64,000 nucleotides of DNA from NCBI RefSeq assembly GCF_014647895.1, contig NZ_BMQB01000003.1, positions 124,001 to 188,000 of the forward strand, in the 5' to 3' direction. The translations under genes and the position numbers were made by a program. Of this stretch, positions 54,135 to 62,897 are shown one piece after another. The first letter of the stretch is position 1; every line of letters starts with the position of its first letter. This stretch comes from Pilimelia anulata (GTDB lineage: Bacteria; Actinomycetota; Actinomycetes; Mycobacteriales; Micromonosporaceae). The notes under the pieces are model-generated. The model worked only from the letters and a program-made list of their open reading frames with translations, ran no database searches and had not been told where the DNA came from.

Positions 54135-54458
54135 GTGGGATCCATGAAGGCGGTCACCGACGCCACGTTCGTCGCTGACGTCCTGCAGTCCGACACCCCG
54201 GTCCTGGTGGACTTCTGGGCCGACTGGTGCGCGCCGTGCAAGAAGGTCGCCCCCGTACTCGACGAGATCGCCGGCGAGATGGGCGAGAAGGTCCGCATCG
54301 TGAAGCTGAACATCGACGAGAACCCGGAGACCGCCCGCGCGTACCGGATCATGTCGGTGCCGACGCTGACGGTGTTCAAGGGCGGCGAGCCGGTGCAGTC
54401 CGTGGCCGGCGCCAAGCCCAAGGGCGAGCTGATCAAGCTCATCGAATCCGCCCTCTGA
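54135..54458 (+). CDS. trxA: Thioredoxin
   Basis: 107 residues from GTG 54135, with GGAGGAGG upstream. Thioredoxin fold with the active site WCAPC (normally WCGPC) in FWADWCAPCKKVAPVL, and the cis-proline region MSVPTLTVFKGG. It reduces protein disulfides in the cytoplasm and is reduced by the TrxB encoded just upstream. The Gly-to-Ala change between the cysteines may tune redox potential. Confidence 0.95.
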   Translation: MGSMKAVTDATFVADVLQSDTPVLVDFWADWCAPCKKVAPVLDEIAGEMGEKVRIVKLNIDENPETARAYRIMSVPTLTVFKGGEPVQSVAGAKPKGELIKLIESAL

Positions 54459-54473
54459 CGAGTTCGCTCGCGC

Positions 54474-54514
54474 GCAGCCGCGGCGCCGCCCGACCGGGCC
54501 GGCGCCGCGGCTGC
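54474..54514 (+). terminator. Strong hairpin after trxA
   Basis: Positions 54474-54488 and 54500-54514 pair perfectly over 15 bases with an 11-base loop, right after the trxA stop. The remaining gap to cwlM has no gene; a TACGCT -10-like element lies about 40 bases before cwlM. Confidence 0.75.
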
Positions 54515-54749
54515 CGCCGTTCCGGGCCCGGTGCGCCCGTGACCCACGCCCGGTACGCACCGAGAGTCGCGGGTGGACCGCTCCACGTGGTCGCCCCGCG
54601 CGCACTCCGGGCCGACCGCATCCGGTGCGGCAGCATGGGGTCGGTGGGCCGGCGCCGGCCCACCCATGGTGCGTCGCGTCCGGACCTGGCACCGCCATCG
54701 CGGGTACGCTTCCGGCATAACGGACGGTCACGGGCAGGAGGACTTCCAG

Positions 54750-55892
54750 GTGCGGCCCATCCGACACGGTGACACCGGTCCGGCGGTCATCGAGATCAGC
54801 ACGATCCTGCACGAGCTGCGGCTCGTCGACCGCGCCGACCGGGACACCTTCGACCGGCACGTCGAGCACGGCGTCCGCCGGTTCCAGCAGGACCGCGGGC
54901 TCACCATCGACGGTACGGTCGGCGCCGAGACCTGGCACGCCCTCGACGCCGCGCGCTGGCGGCTCGGCTCGCGCACCCTGCACCACGCCGTGTCGGCGCC
55001 GCTCGTCGGCGAGGACGTCCGCGAACTCCAGGAGCGCCTCCTCGAACTGGGCTACGACCCGCGCCGCCCGGACGGCGTCTACGCCGCCGCGACCGCCCGC
55101 GCGGTGGCCCAGTTCCAGCGCGAGGTCGGCCTGTTCCCCGACGGCTCGTGCGGCCCGCAGACCGTCGCCGCGCTGGACCGGCTCGGCCGCAAGGTCGTCG
55201 GCGGCCGCCCGCAGTGGCTGCGCGAGACCGAGCGGTTCCGCCACTCCGGCCCGAACCTCGTCGGCAAGACCATCGTCGTCGACCCCGGCCACGGCGGCCC
55301 CGACGCCGGCATCACCGCCGGCGCGCGGCACGAGGCCGAGCTGGTGTTCGACCTCGCCTCCCGGCTGCAGGGCCGGCTGGCCGCCGCCGGCATGCGCGCG
55401 CACCTCACCCGCGGCCCGCGGCCCGCGCAGCGGGTCCCGGACGCCGACCGGGCCGCCCTCGCCAACACCCTCGACGCCGACCTGCTGATCTCGCTGCACG
55501 TCGACGCGCACCGCAACCCCGCGGCCGAGGGGGTGTCCACGTACCACTACGGCGTCACCAGCGGCGCCACCTCGACGGTCGGCGAGCGGCTCGCCGGGCT
55601 GGTCCAGCGGGAGATCGTCGCACGCACCGGGCTGCGCGACTGCCGGGTGCACGCCAAGAGCTGGGAGCTGCTGCGGCTCACCCGGATGCCGGCGGTGCGG
55701 GTGGACGTCGGGTACCTCACCAACGCGGGCGACGCGGCGCGGCTGACCGAGCCGGGCACGCTGGACCGGATCGTGGACGCGATCGTGGCGGCGGTGCAGC
55801 GGATGTACATCCCGCTGGAGCACGACGTGCCGACGGGCTCGATCGACGTCCGGCAGCTACGCGCGGCGCTGGCCGAGGCCCGCCGCACCTGA
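54750..55892 (+). CDS. cwlM: CwlM-like N-acetylmuramoyl-L-alanine amidase-fold protein
   Basis: 380 residues from GTG 54750, with AGGAGG upstream and no signal peptide. Two peptidoglycan-binding domains come first (VRRFQQDRGLTIDGTVGAETW and VAQFQREVGLFPDGSCGPQTV). The Amidase_3 domain follows from about 170 with zinc ligands in DPGHGGPDAG, HEAELVFDLA and ISLHVDAH. The catalytic glutamate position reads VRVDVGYLTN, an aspartate. Mycobacterial CwlM, in the same gene position, is a cytoplasmic activator of MurA rather than a hydrolase; the lack of a signal and the Glu-to-Asp change support that role here. Confidence 0.88.
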   Translation: MRPIRHGDTGPAVIEISTILHELRLVDRADRDTFDRHVEHGVRRFQQDRGLTIDGTVGAETWHALDAARWRLGSRTLHHAVSAPLVGEDVRELQERLLELGYDPRRPDGVYAAATARAVAQFQREVGLFPDGSCGPQTVAALDRLGRKVVGGRPQWLRETERFRHSGPNLVGKTIVVDPGHGGPDAGITAGARHEAELVFDLASRLQGRLAAAGMRAHLTRGPRPAQRVPDADRAALANTLDADLLISLHVDAHRNPAAEGVSTYHYGVTSGATSTVGERLAGLVQREIVARTGLRDCRVHAKSWELLRLTRMPAVRVDVGYLTNAGDAARLTEPGTLDRIVDAIVAAVQRMYIPLEHDVPTGSIDVRQLRAALAEARRT

Positions 55893-56029
55893 CCGCGCCG
55901 CGTTCGGCCGGCCCTCCCCGGAGCGGCCGCACCGACGGTTGGCACGGCCGTACAATCGGTCCGGCCGCGTGTCCCGGCAGGCCGGTTCGGCGTGGATCGG
56001 GAGAGGGTCGGTTCTGCGGCGGTGGTCGG

Positions 56030-56707
56030 TCAGACGGCGGCGGGGTTGGACGGGGTGCGGGCGACCGGCCGGACCGGGCGCAGCAGCGTCTCGGGGCTCA
56101 TCGAGCCGAGCAGCTTCTCCAGCGCGTACTCCACGTCGGACTTCCAGGACAGCGCCGTGCGCAGTTCGAGCCGCAGCCGCGGGTACCGGGGGTGCGGCCG
56201 GACCGTCTTGAACCCCACCGACAGGTAGAAGTCCGCCGGCGCCACGCACGTGCCGCCCTTGTGGTCGTCGTCCGGGTCGCCGAACTTCGCGTCGCCGAAC
56301 GCCTCGATCGCCCGCACGCCCCGCTTGGTCAGGTCGCGCGCGACGCCCTGCAGCAGCATCCGCCCGAGCCCCCCGCCGGCGAACGCGCTGACCACGTGGG
56401 CGGTGGTCAACAGGACGGAGTCGGCCGACACCGGCGAGGTCGGGAACGCCATGCTCCGCGGCACGTACGCCGGCGGCGCGTACATGATGAACCCGGCCGG
56501 CATGCCGTCGACGTACGCGAGCTTGCCGCACGACCCCCACTCCAGCAGGGTCTGCGACACCCATGCCTCTTTCTCCAGGCCGGGGTCGCCGGTGGCGCAC
56601 GCCCGCTCGGCGGCGACGGGGTCCAGTTCCCAGTACACGCACTGCCGGCACGACCGCGGCAGGTCCTCGAGGGTGTCGAGGGTCAGGGATACGAGTCGGC
56701 GGGACAT
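56030..56707 (-). CDS. GNAT family N-acetyltransferase
   Basis: 225 residues from ATG 56707. A short N-terminal part with cysteines (SCRQCVYWELDP) is followed by a GNAT fold: GFIMYAPPAYVPRS, VVSAFAGGGLGRMLLQGVARDL (acetyl-CoA motif) and FYLSVGFKTVRP. The arrangement CwlM, divergent acetyltransferase, then parB is also common in other actinobacteria (Rv3916c position). Substrate unknown. Confidence 0.85.
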   Translation of the reverse strand: MSRRLVSLTLDTLEDLPRSCRQCVYWELDPVAAERACATGDPGLEKEAWVSQTLLEWGSCGKLAYVDGMPAGFIMYAPPAYVPRSMAFPTSPVSADSVLLTTAHVVSAFAGGGLGRMLLQGVARDLTKRGVRAIEAFGDAKFGDPDDDHKGGTCVAPADFYLSVGFKTVRPHPRYPRLRLELRTALSWKSDVEYALEKLLGSMSPETLLRPVRPVARTPSNPAAV

Positions 56708-57189
56708 CAGCGGCCCCGGAGCGGGGATCGTACGACGTGTTCCACCACGACTGCGTGGTCCGGCACCGGCGCCTCCTCTGACAGCTCGCGCCCCGCCGCC
56801 CGAGCCGGCCGCGGGACGTCCCGCGGGAGCACCCGCGGCAGCCGTCCGGGTCGACCGTCGGTCGACCGGTCGCACAGTGGGCCCGCTCGGACCGGGCGCG
56901 CGCCCGGTCCGGCCGACCCGAGCCGACCCGCCCGAGCCGGCCCCGGGCCCGCCGGTACCGGAACTGCTGGTACCGAGCACGGTGAGGGCCGGCCCGATCG
57001 ATTGGCTCGTCCGATCGAGGCCCATCGTCGATGGTACGCCCGTTCGGTCCCCTCGGGGGAGAGGTCACCACCCCCGAACCGCATACATACATCCTGCGTA
57101 GTACGACGGTGACCAGTGATCGAAGAGGGCGCGGGCTTGCCCCGAGCGCTTACCATCGATGGGTCATCCCCGGCCCGAGAGGCACCCGC
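56708..57189. other. Divergent intergenic region
   Basis: About 480 bases between the acetyltransferase (minus) and the aminotransferase (plus) with no supported gene. TACCAT at 57151-57156 is a good -10 candidate for the aminotransferase, giving a leader of roughly 27 bases with GAGAGG as ribosome binding site. The stretch 57080-57125 is relatively AT-rich. Confidence 0.4.
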
Positions 57190-58491
57190 GTGTCCGGTAC
57201 GACTCACGACGACTACACCGATCGATACGCCCGGCGCGTGCGCGGCATGACCGCGTCCGAGATCCGGGCCCTCTTCGCCGTGGCGAGCCGGCCCGAGGTC
57301 GTCTCGCTGGCCGGCGGCGCGCCCTACGTCGCCGCCCTCCCGCTCGACGCCGTCGGCGAGATGCTGGCCTCGCTCGCCGCCGAGCACGGCCCGACCACCC
57401 TGCAGTACGGCATCGGCCAGGGCACCCTCGAACTGCGCGAGGGCATCTGCGAGGTGATGGCCGAGTCCGGCATCGAGGGCTCCCCCGAGGACGTCGTCGT
57501 GACCGTCGGCGGGCAGCAGGCGCTCGACCTGGTCGGCCGGCTGTTCCTCGACCCCGGCGACCTGATCCTCGCCGAGGGGCCCACGTACGTCGGCGCGCTC
57601 GGCGTCTTCCAGGCCGCGCAGGCCCGGGTCCGGCACGTGCCGATGGACGACGACGGGGTCATCCCCGCGGCGCTCGCCGAGGCGCTCGACGCCGCCGCCC
57701 GGGCGGGCGACCGGGTGAAGTTCTTCTACACGATCCCCACGTACCAGAACCCGGCCGGCGTCACGCTCACCGAGGAGCGCCGCGAGGAGGTCCTCGACAT
57801 CTGCGAACGGGCCGGGGTGCTCGTCGTCGAGGACGACCCGTACGGCCAGCTCGGCTTCGACGGGCCGGCGCCGCGGCCGCTGCGCGCGCGGCGGCGGGAC
57901 GGGGTGCTGTACCTGAGCACGTTCTCCAAGACGTTCGCGCCGGGGCTGCGGGTGGGCTGGATCCTCGCCCCGCACGCCGTCCGGGAGAAGCTCGTCATCG
58001 CCAGCGAGGCGCAGATCCTCTGCCCGAGCGCGTTCGCCCAGGCGGCCGTCGCCGGGTACCTGCGCACGATGCCGTGGCGGGACCAGCTCAAGACGTACCG
58101 CGAGATCTACCGGGAACGGCGGGACGCGCTGCTCGCCGCGCTCGGCGACCTGATGCCCGCCGGGCTCACCTGGACGACGCCGGCCGGCGGCCTGTTCGTC
58201 TGGGCGACGCTGCCGGCCGGCCTGGACGCCAAGGCGATGATGCCGCGGGCGATCGCCGCCCGGGTCGCGTACGTGCCGGGGACCGGCTTCTACGCCGACG
58301 GCGGCGGCCACCACCACCTCCGGCTCAACTTCTCCTTCCCGCCGCCGGACCGCATCCGCGAGGGCGTCCGCCGGCTCGCCGGGGTCGTCGAACAGGAGCT
58401 GGCGACGCGGTCGATCTTCGGCCGCACGGTCGAGGGCCCGCACCGCCGGGTGCGCCCCGGGGCGGACGCGCCCGGCCCCGACTTGGCATGA
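57190..58491 (+). CDS. PLP-dependent aminotransferase (class I/II)
   Basis: 433 residues from GTG 57190, with GAGAGG upstream. Fold-type I aminotransferase of the YdcR/MocR catalytic-domain type without a DNA-binding domain. Motifs: SLAGGAPYV, LQYGIGQGTLELREGI, YTIPTYQNPAGVTL, VVEDDPYGQLGF and the PLP lysine in LSTFSKTFAPGLRVGW. Relatives act on branched-chain or aromatic amino acids or 2-aminoadipate. Substrate not decidable. The neighbouring downstream gene encodes a D-Ala-D-Ala-ligase-like enzyme. Confidence 0.88.
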   Translation: MSGTTHDDYTDRYARRVRGMTASEIRALFAVASRPEVVSLAGGAPYVAALPLDAVGEMLASLAAEHGPTTLQYGIGQGTLELREGICEVMAESGIEGSPEDVVVTVGGQQALDLVGRLFLDPGDLILAEGPTYVGALGVFQAAQARVRHVPMDDDGVIPAALAEALDAAARAGDRVKFFYTIPTYQNPAGVTLTEERREEVLDICERAGVLVVEDDPYGQLGFDGPAPRPLRARRRDGVLYLSTFSKTFAPGLRVGWILAPHAVREKLVIASEAQILCPSAFAQAAVAGYLRTMPWRDQLKTYREIYRERRDALLAALGDLMPAGLTWTTPAGGLFVWATLPAGLDAKAMMPRAIAARVAYVPGTGFYADGGGHHHLRLNFSFPPPDRIREGVRRLAGVVEQELATRSIFGRTVEGPHRRVRPGADAPGPDLA

Positions 58492-58498
58492 TTCCCGC

Positions 58499-59467
58499 AT
58501 GAGCGAACCGCGATCCGCCGCCGGCCTGCACGTGCTCGTCCTCGCCGGCGGGCTCTCGTACGAGCGCGAGGTCTCCCTCCGCTCCGGCCGGCGGGCGGTC
58601 GACGCGCTCCGCGGCGCCGGCGTGGACGCCGTCCTGCACGACGCCGACGCGACGCTCATCCCGACCCTCGTCGCCGACCCGCCGGACGCCGTCCTGATCG
58701 CCCTGCACGGCGGGTCCGGTGAGGACGGTTCGCTGCGGGCCATCCTCGACCTCGCCGGCGTCCCGTACGTCGGCGCGGACGCGCGCTCCGCTCGGCTCGC
58801 CTGGGACAAGCCGGCGGCGAAGGCGGTGCTGCGGTCGGCGGGCGTACCGACGCCGGACTGGGTGGCGCTGCCGCAGGACCGCTTCTCCGAGCTGGGCGGC
58901 GCCGCGATCCTCGGCCGGGTCACGGCGGGGATGGGCCTGCCGGTCATCGTGAAGCCGGCGCAGGGCGGCTCGGGGCTCGGGGTCACGCCGGTGACGACGG
59001 CGGAGGGGCTGCCGGCGGCGATGGTGAGCTGCTTCGGGTACGACTCCACGGCGTTGGTGGAGCGGTTCGTGCCGGGGGTGGACGTGGCGGTCTCGGTGGT
59101 CGACCGGGGGAACGGCCCCGAGGCGCTGCCGCCGGTCGAGATCACGCCGCACGCCGGGGTGTACGACTACGCGGCCCGGTACACGGCGGGGCTGACGACG
59201 TGGCACGCGCCGGCCCGGCTGGCACCGGAGACGCTGGCACGGGTGCAGGAGTTGGCCGTACGGGCGCATGTGGCGCTCGGGCTGAGGGACCTGTCGCGGG
59301 TCGACCTCATCGTGCCGAGCGAGGGGGATCCGCAGGTGCTCGAAGTGAACGTCGCGCCGGGGCTGACGGAAACGTCGTTGCTGCCGATGGCGGTGAGTGC
59401 GGCGGAGTGGAACTTCGGCGAGCTGCTGGCGGTGCTGACGCGGCGAGCCGCCGACACCAAGCGCTGA
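58499..59467 (+). CDS. D-alanine-D-alanine ligase family protein
   Basis: 322 residues from ATG 58499. ATP-grasp ligase: VLAGGLSYEREVSLRSG at the N-terminus, ALHGGSGEDGSLRAILDLAGVPYVG, the ATP-binding VIVKPAQGGSGLGV, and metal-binding PQVLEVNVAPGLTETSLLP. It should join two amino acids with ATP, as in cell-wall precursor synthesis. It is shorter than many Ddl enzymes (340-370 residues), and a principal Ddl may exist elsewhere. A CATGAT -10-like hexamer lies six bases before the ATG, suggesting a leaderless message. Confidence 0.85.
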   Translation: MSEPRSAAGLHVLVLAGGLSYEREVSLRSGRRAVDALRGAGVDAVLHDADATLIPTLVADPPDAVLIALHGGSGEDGSLRAILDLAGVPYVGADARSARLAWDKPAAKAVLRSAGVPTPDWVALPQDRFSELGGAAILGRVTAGMGLPVIVKPAQGGSGLGVTPVTTAEGLPAAMVSCFGYDSTALVERFVPGVDVAVSVVDRGNGPEALPPVEITPHAGVYDYAARYTAGLTTWHAPARLAPETLARVQELAVRAHVALGLRDLSRVDLIVPSEGDPQVLEVNVAPGLTETSLLPMAVSAAEWNFGELLAVLTRRAADTKR

Positions 59468-59496
59468 TACACGCAACGAACGAGCCCGCGAGCCTC

Positions 59497-60279
59497 TGTT
59501 TCACGTGAAACGGGGCTGCGGGCTCTTCGCTACTCTTACAAGCTCTGTTTCACGTGAAACGACGACCACCGGGCTTGCTGCTGCACCCGTAAGCCGTGTT
59601 CCACGTGAAACAGCTACCCGTCGCTCGGCGGCGCCGCTACTGAACACCGACCGTGCGTATGCGTTGGCTCTCGGACAGCCGGTCGCTTGGTTTCACGTGA
59701 AACGCTTCAAGCTGCACTACCGAAGCTGGGCTTCGATGCTATGGACATCGATGCCTCGCCTTGTCTGCACGGGGTTGCCGTCCGCCTCAGACCTTGTTTC
59801 ACATGAAACGAGGTCGATGGATCTGGGATGTCCGCATGCTCCGAGGATCGCTGAACGATCGAACGGGAAGCGCGCCTTCATAGGTTTCACGTGAAACTAG
59901 GCGACAACGATCGCCCACTGTTCGCGCATATGTGAGCGCGGACAGGAGCGCGGACGTGAGAGTGGACGTGGGCGTGATCATGGCGTGGGAGAAACGGTGT
60001 TTCGCGTGAAACGCCACGGACAGCGCCTCCGTTTCACGTGAAACTCGTAAGACCGCCACCGTTGTTCGAGCGGCTCACGGGTCATCGTTGGCGAAAGCGC
60101 TGTCCCACAGTTTGGTGCTATTCCGGACTAGCGCGATCTCAGCATATTGAGCAATGATGCCCACAATGTGCGGGTCGCCGGCTACCGCCAGTAGCGTCTG
60201 CCGAATGCTACCTGAGTGACGAAAGTAAGGCCGGAATCCGGTTCTATGACCTCATGGCCGGACCGTTTCACGTGAAACT
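59497..60279. other. Cluster of nine parS-type partition sites
   Basis: ParB-binding sites with core GTTTCACGTGAAAC or close. Perfect cores: 59497-59512, 59546-59561, 59689-59704, 59883-59898, 60030-60045 and 60264-60279. Variants: 59597-59612 (TGTTCCACGTGAAACA), 59795-59810 (CACATG centre) and 59998-60013 (CGCGTG centre). ParB loads here, spreads using CTP, and with ParA pulls the origin region to the cell poles. The sites are next to parAB at 61284-63998, and the region holds no confident gene. Confidence 0.9.
60075..60251 (-). pseudogene. Possible gene remnant, open frame without start codon
   Basis: A 58-codon frame on the minus strand ends at the stop 60075-60077 and opens after a stop at 60252-60254. 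It has no plausible start. Its translation (for example LLAVAGDPHIVGIIAQYAEI, then VRNSTKLWDSAF) looks like natural protein rather than a GC-driven shadow. It lies inside the parS cluster. The parent family is not recognised. Confidence 0.3.
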
Positions 60280-60314
60280 GGGCGCCCACGGTCGTCCCCG
60301 GGTGTGCGCAGGGC

Positions 60315-60461
60315 TGTGGATAAACCTGTGGGCTACGCACTCTATCCCCGGGGCGCACACGCGTTGTCCACAGGCAAACACGCTCGCAGCCGAGTTATCC
60401 ACAGGAGTTATCCACAGGTCGACGTCACAAACCCTGTGGATAACGCACGTCTTGTGGACAG
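60315..60461. other. DnaA-box cluster between the parS sites and parB
   Basis: Four perfect DnaA boxes: TGTGGATAA at 60315-60323 and 60435-60443, and TTATCCACA at 60395-60403 and 60408-60416. The last two are adjacent and in the same direction. Weaker copies are TTGTCCACA at 60364-60372 and TGTGGACAG at 60453-60461. The classical origin is expected beside dnaA, beyond the right edge, so this is a separate cluster. It may titrate DnaA or form part of an extended origin. Confidence 0.75.
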
Positions 60462-61283
60462 TGGTCGCCCGAACCCCTAGATATCCAAGATCGAGTACTC
60501 GACACCTCGCTGGGCGACGGATCACTCACCCAAAGCGAGGTTTCGTGCTCGCCACCGCTTCACTCTCCGTGTTCAGGCAAGATCCGACTCACGCGGGCGT
60601 ACCGATGCGGAATGGTCGGCCGGAAAACGGTGGGCCGGTACACCGACGCAGCCCGTTGAGGTCGGGTGGACCCGGGTGACCGCTGCGTTGCGTGGTCAGG
60701 ACGGCAGTGGTCCCCCGAGGACCGCGGTTCGCCCCCCGAGCACGCCGATTCCCGACCTGGCGTATGTAGCTCCGAGCGTTACCGAGGGCCAGAAGGTCCC
60801 GGCGCCCACGACGACGCCGTATGCGCCGCGTGGAGCCGCCCACGGCGCGCCGGGTGCCGGCCGGGACGCTGTTGCCGAGCGGCAGACCGTTCCCGTCGAG
60901 CCACGACGCCCGCTGAGGTCGCGCTACCCTCCCGACCGGCGCACGACCGGTGGACATCGCCACGTACGTCTGGTGCATGGGTACGTCACGCGCACCGGGC
61001 GAGCAAGCGAGCAGCACGGAGCGCCCACCGAGCCAGCCGCCACCCACCGAGTACGAAGCACCGGCATCCAATCACCCGAGCACCGGCGGCCCGGAAACGA
61101 AGTCGCCGTGCCGCGGTGCCTCGCACACCGACCACCCGAACCGCGCCGACGGCCCCGAGGCGACCGCAGTGCGGCCGGGCCCGCCCAGCATGACCCCGAG
61201 CACCCAGCCGCTCGGCTCAGGGCACGCCGAACACCGGGAAGCCATCGCGCTACATAGGGCACCCGCACACGGCGGGCGGTGGG
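60462..61283. other. Gene-free region downstream of parB
   Basis: About 820 bases with no convincing gene on either strand. Open frames here are Pro/Arg/Ser-rich shadows with no ribosome binding site. Composition is less GC-rich than the coding parts. I see no repeat or hairpin of note. Confidence 0.5.
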
Positions 61284-62867
61284 TCAGTCCTCGTCCAGGC
61301 CGTCGGGGACGTCCATGATGCGGGCGATCCGCTCCAGGTCCGACACCGACGCGAACTCGATCACGATCTTTCCCTTGCTCCGTCCGAGGTCCACCTTCAC
61401 CCGGGTGTCGAAGCGCTCGGACAACCGCTCCGCCCACTCGGACAACGCAGGAGCCGTCGGTTTGGTACGGCGCCGGCCGGGTGTCGATTTCGGACCTTCG
61501 GCCACCGCCAGCGAAACGAGTTCCTCGGTCGCCCGCACGGACAGGCCCTCGCCGACGATCCGGACGGCGAGTTCCTCCTGCGAGGCGGCGTCATCGAGGC
61601 TCAGCAGCGCCCGCGCGTGCCCCGCGGACAGGATGCCGGCGGCGACCCGCCGCTGCACCTTCGCCGGCAAATTCATCAGCCGGATGGTGTTGGTGATCTG
61701 CGGCCGGCTGCGGCCGATCCGGCGGGCCAGCTCCTCGTGGGTGGCGCCGAACTCGTCCAGCAGTTGCTGGTACGCGGCCGCCTCTTCCAGCGGGTTGAGC
61801 TGGGCGCGGTGGATGTTCTCCAGGAGGGCGTCCCGGAGCATGGCGTCGTCGCGGGTCTCCCGGATGATCGCGGGGATCGCGGTCCGGCCGAGCGCCCTGG
61901 CGGCGCGCCAGCGCCGCTCGCCCATGATGAGTTCGTACTGGTCCCCGCCGAGCGCGCGGACGACGATCGGCTGGAGGAAGCCGACCTCGCTGATCGAGGT
62001 CTTCAGCTCCTCCAGCAGGTCGTCGTCGAAGACCTGCCGCGGCTGCTTCGGGTTGGGGACGATCGCGTCGACGGGCAGTTCGGCGAACGTGGCCCCCGGT
62101 ACGGGCGCGAGTTCCACCCCGCCGGCCACGCGGTCGCCCGCGCCGAACCCGTCGGCCGGATCGGTGTCGGCCGGATCGGCGGCACCGTCGTCGTAGCGGC
62201 CGGACGCGCGGGACGCCTGCGCCACCACGGCCGGCGCCACACCGGCGGCGACATCGGCCGAGCCGCCGGACGCGCCCGCGACGGCCTTGCCGCGCTTGCC
62301 GCGCCCACCGGACTCCCGCCGGCTCGCCTCACGCTCATCGGCTTCCGCCGCGGCCCGCTCGGCAGCGACCCGGTCAGCGGCCGCCCGCTCGCTCGCCGCC
62401 CGCTCCGCGGCAGCGCGCTCGGCCGCGACCCGTCCGGCAGCAGCCTCCTCGGCCGCCACCCGCTCCGCAGCCACCCGCTCCGCGGCAGCGCGGTCGGCAG
62501 CGACCCGCTCGGCGGCGTCGCGCTCGGCCCGCTCGGCCTCTTCCCGAGCCGCCCGCTCCGCCGCCTCGGCCGCCGCGCGCTCGGCAGCGACCCGGTCAGC
62601 GGCCGCCCGCTCGGCGGCAGCCCGCTCCGCCGCGACCCGCTCGGCCTCGGCCCGCTCCGCAGCCGCGGCCCGTTCGGCGGCAGCCCGCTCGGCCACCTCG
62701 GCCGCGGCGCGCGCCTCCGCCTCGGCCCGCTCGGCCGCCGCGGACTCGCCGGCGGGTGTGACCTGGGACGGCGGCGTCGGTGACGTGACCGCCGAGCTGC
62801 GCGCCGGTCCCGTCGGGATCAGCGCGCCCAGCCCACGGCCGAGGCCACCACGCGGACGGTTCTTCAT
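61284..62867 (-). CDS. parB: Chromosome partitioning protein ParB with long helical insert
   Basis: 527 residues from ATG 62867, with GGGAGG seven bases upstream. The N-terminus has the ParA-stimulating motif [12 protein letters not shown] (7-18). Residues about 43-184 are an almost pure Ala/Glu/Arg tract of five-residue units (AAERA, VAAER), then a linker. The ParB/N CTPase domain starts about 261, with [20 protein letters not shown] (316-327) and [14 protein letters not shown]. The helix-turn-helix is [21 protein letters not shown], and the C-terminal dimer domain is [21 protein letters not shown]. Typical ParB proteins are about 300-370 residues. It binds the parS sites at 59497-60279. Confidence 0.96.
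   Translation of the reverse strand: MKNRPRGGLGRGLGALIPTGPARSSAVTSPTPPSQVTPAGESAAAERAEAEARAAAEVAERAAAERAAAAERAEAERVAAERAAAERAAADRVAAERAAAEAAERAAREEAERAERDAAERVAADRAAAERVAAERVAAEEAAAGRVAAERAAAERAASERAAADRVAAERAAAEADEREASRRESGGRGKRGKAVAGASGGSADVAAGVAPAVVAQASRASGRYDDGAADPADTDPADGFGAGDRVAGGVELAPVPGATFAELPVDAIVPNPKQPRQVFDDDLLEELKTSISEVGFLQPIVVRALGGDQYELIMGERRWRAARALGRTAIPAIIRETRDDAMLRDALLENIHRAQLNPLEEAAAYQQLLDEFGATHEELARRIGRSRPQITNTIRLMNLPAKVQRRVAAGILSAGHARALLSLDDAASQEELAVRIVGEGLSVRATEELVSLAVAEGPKSTPGRRRTKPTAPALSEWAERLSERFDTRVKVDLGRSKGKIVIEFASVSDLERIARIMDVPDGLDED
62316..62741 (-). repeat. 15-bp coding repeat tract inside parB
   Basis: The Ala/Glu/Arg segment of ParB is encoded by imperfect 15-base units rich in GCGGCCGAGCGG-type sequence. 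Variation is mostly at third positions and at the Val/Ala position, and the frame is never broken. The tract could change length by slippage. Confidence 0.65.
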
Positions 62868-62897
62868 GCCTTGCCTCCCGCTGCCCACATGGTCCGG

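Noticed and set aside
60950..61318. A 122-codon plus-strand frame downstream of parB
   Set aside because: Low-complexity Pro/Ser/His composition, no ribosome site, and overlap with the 3' end of parB.
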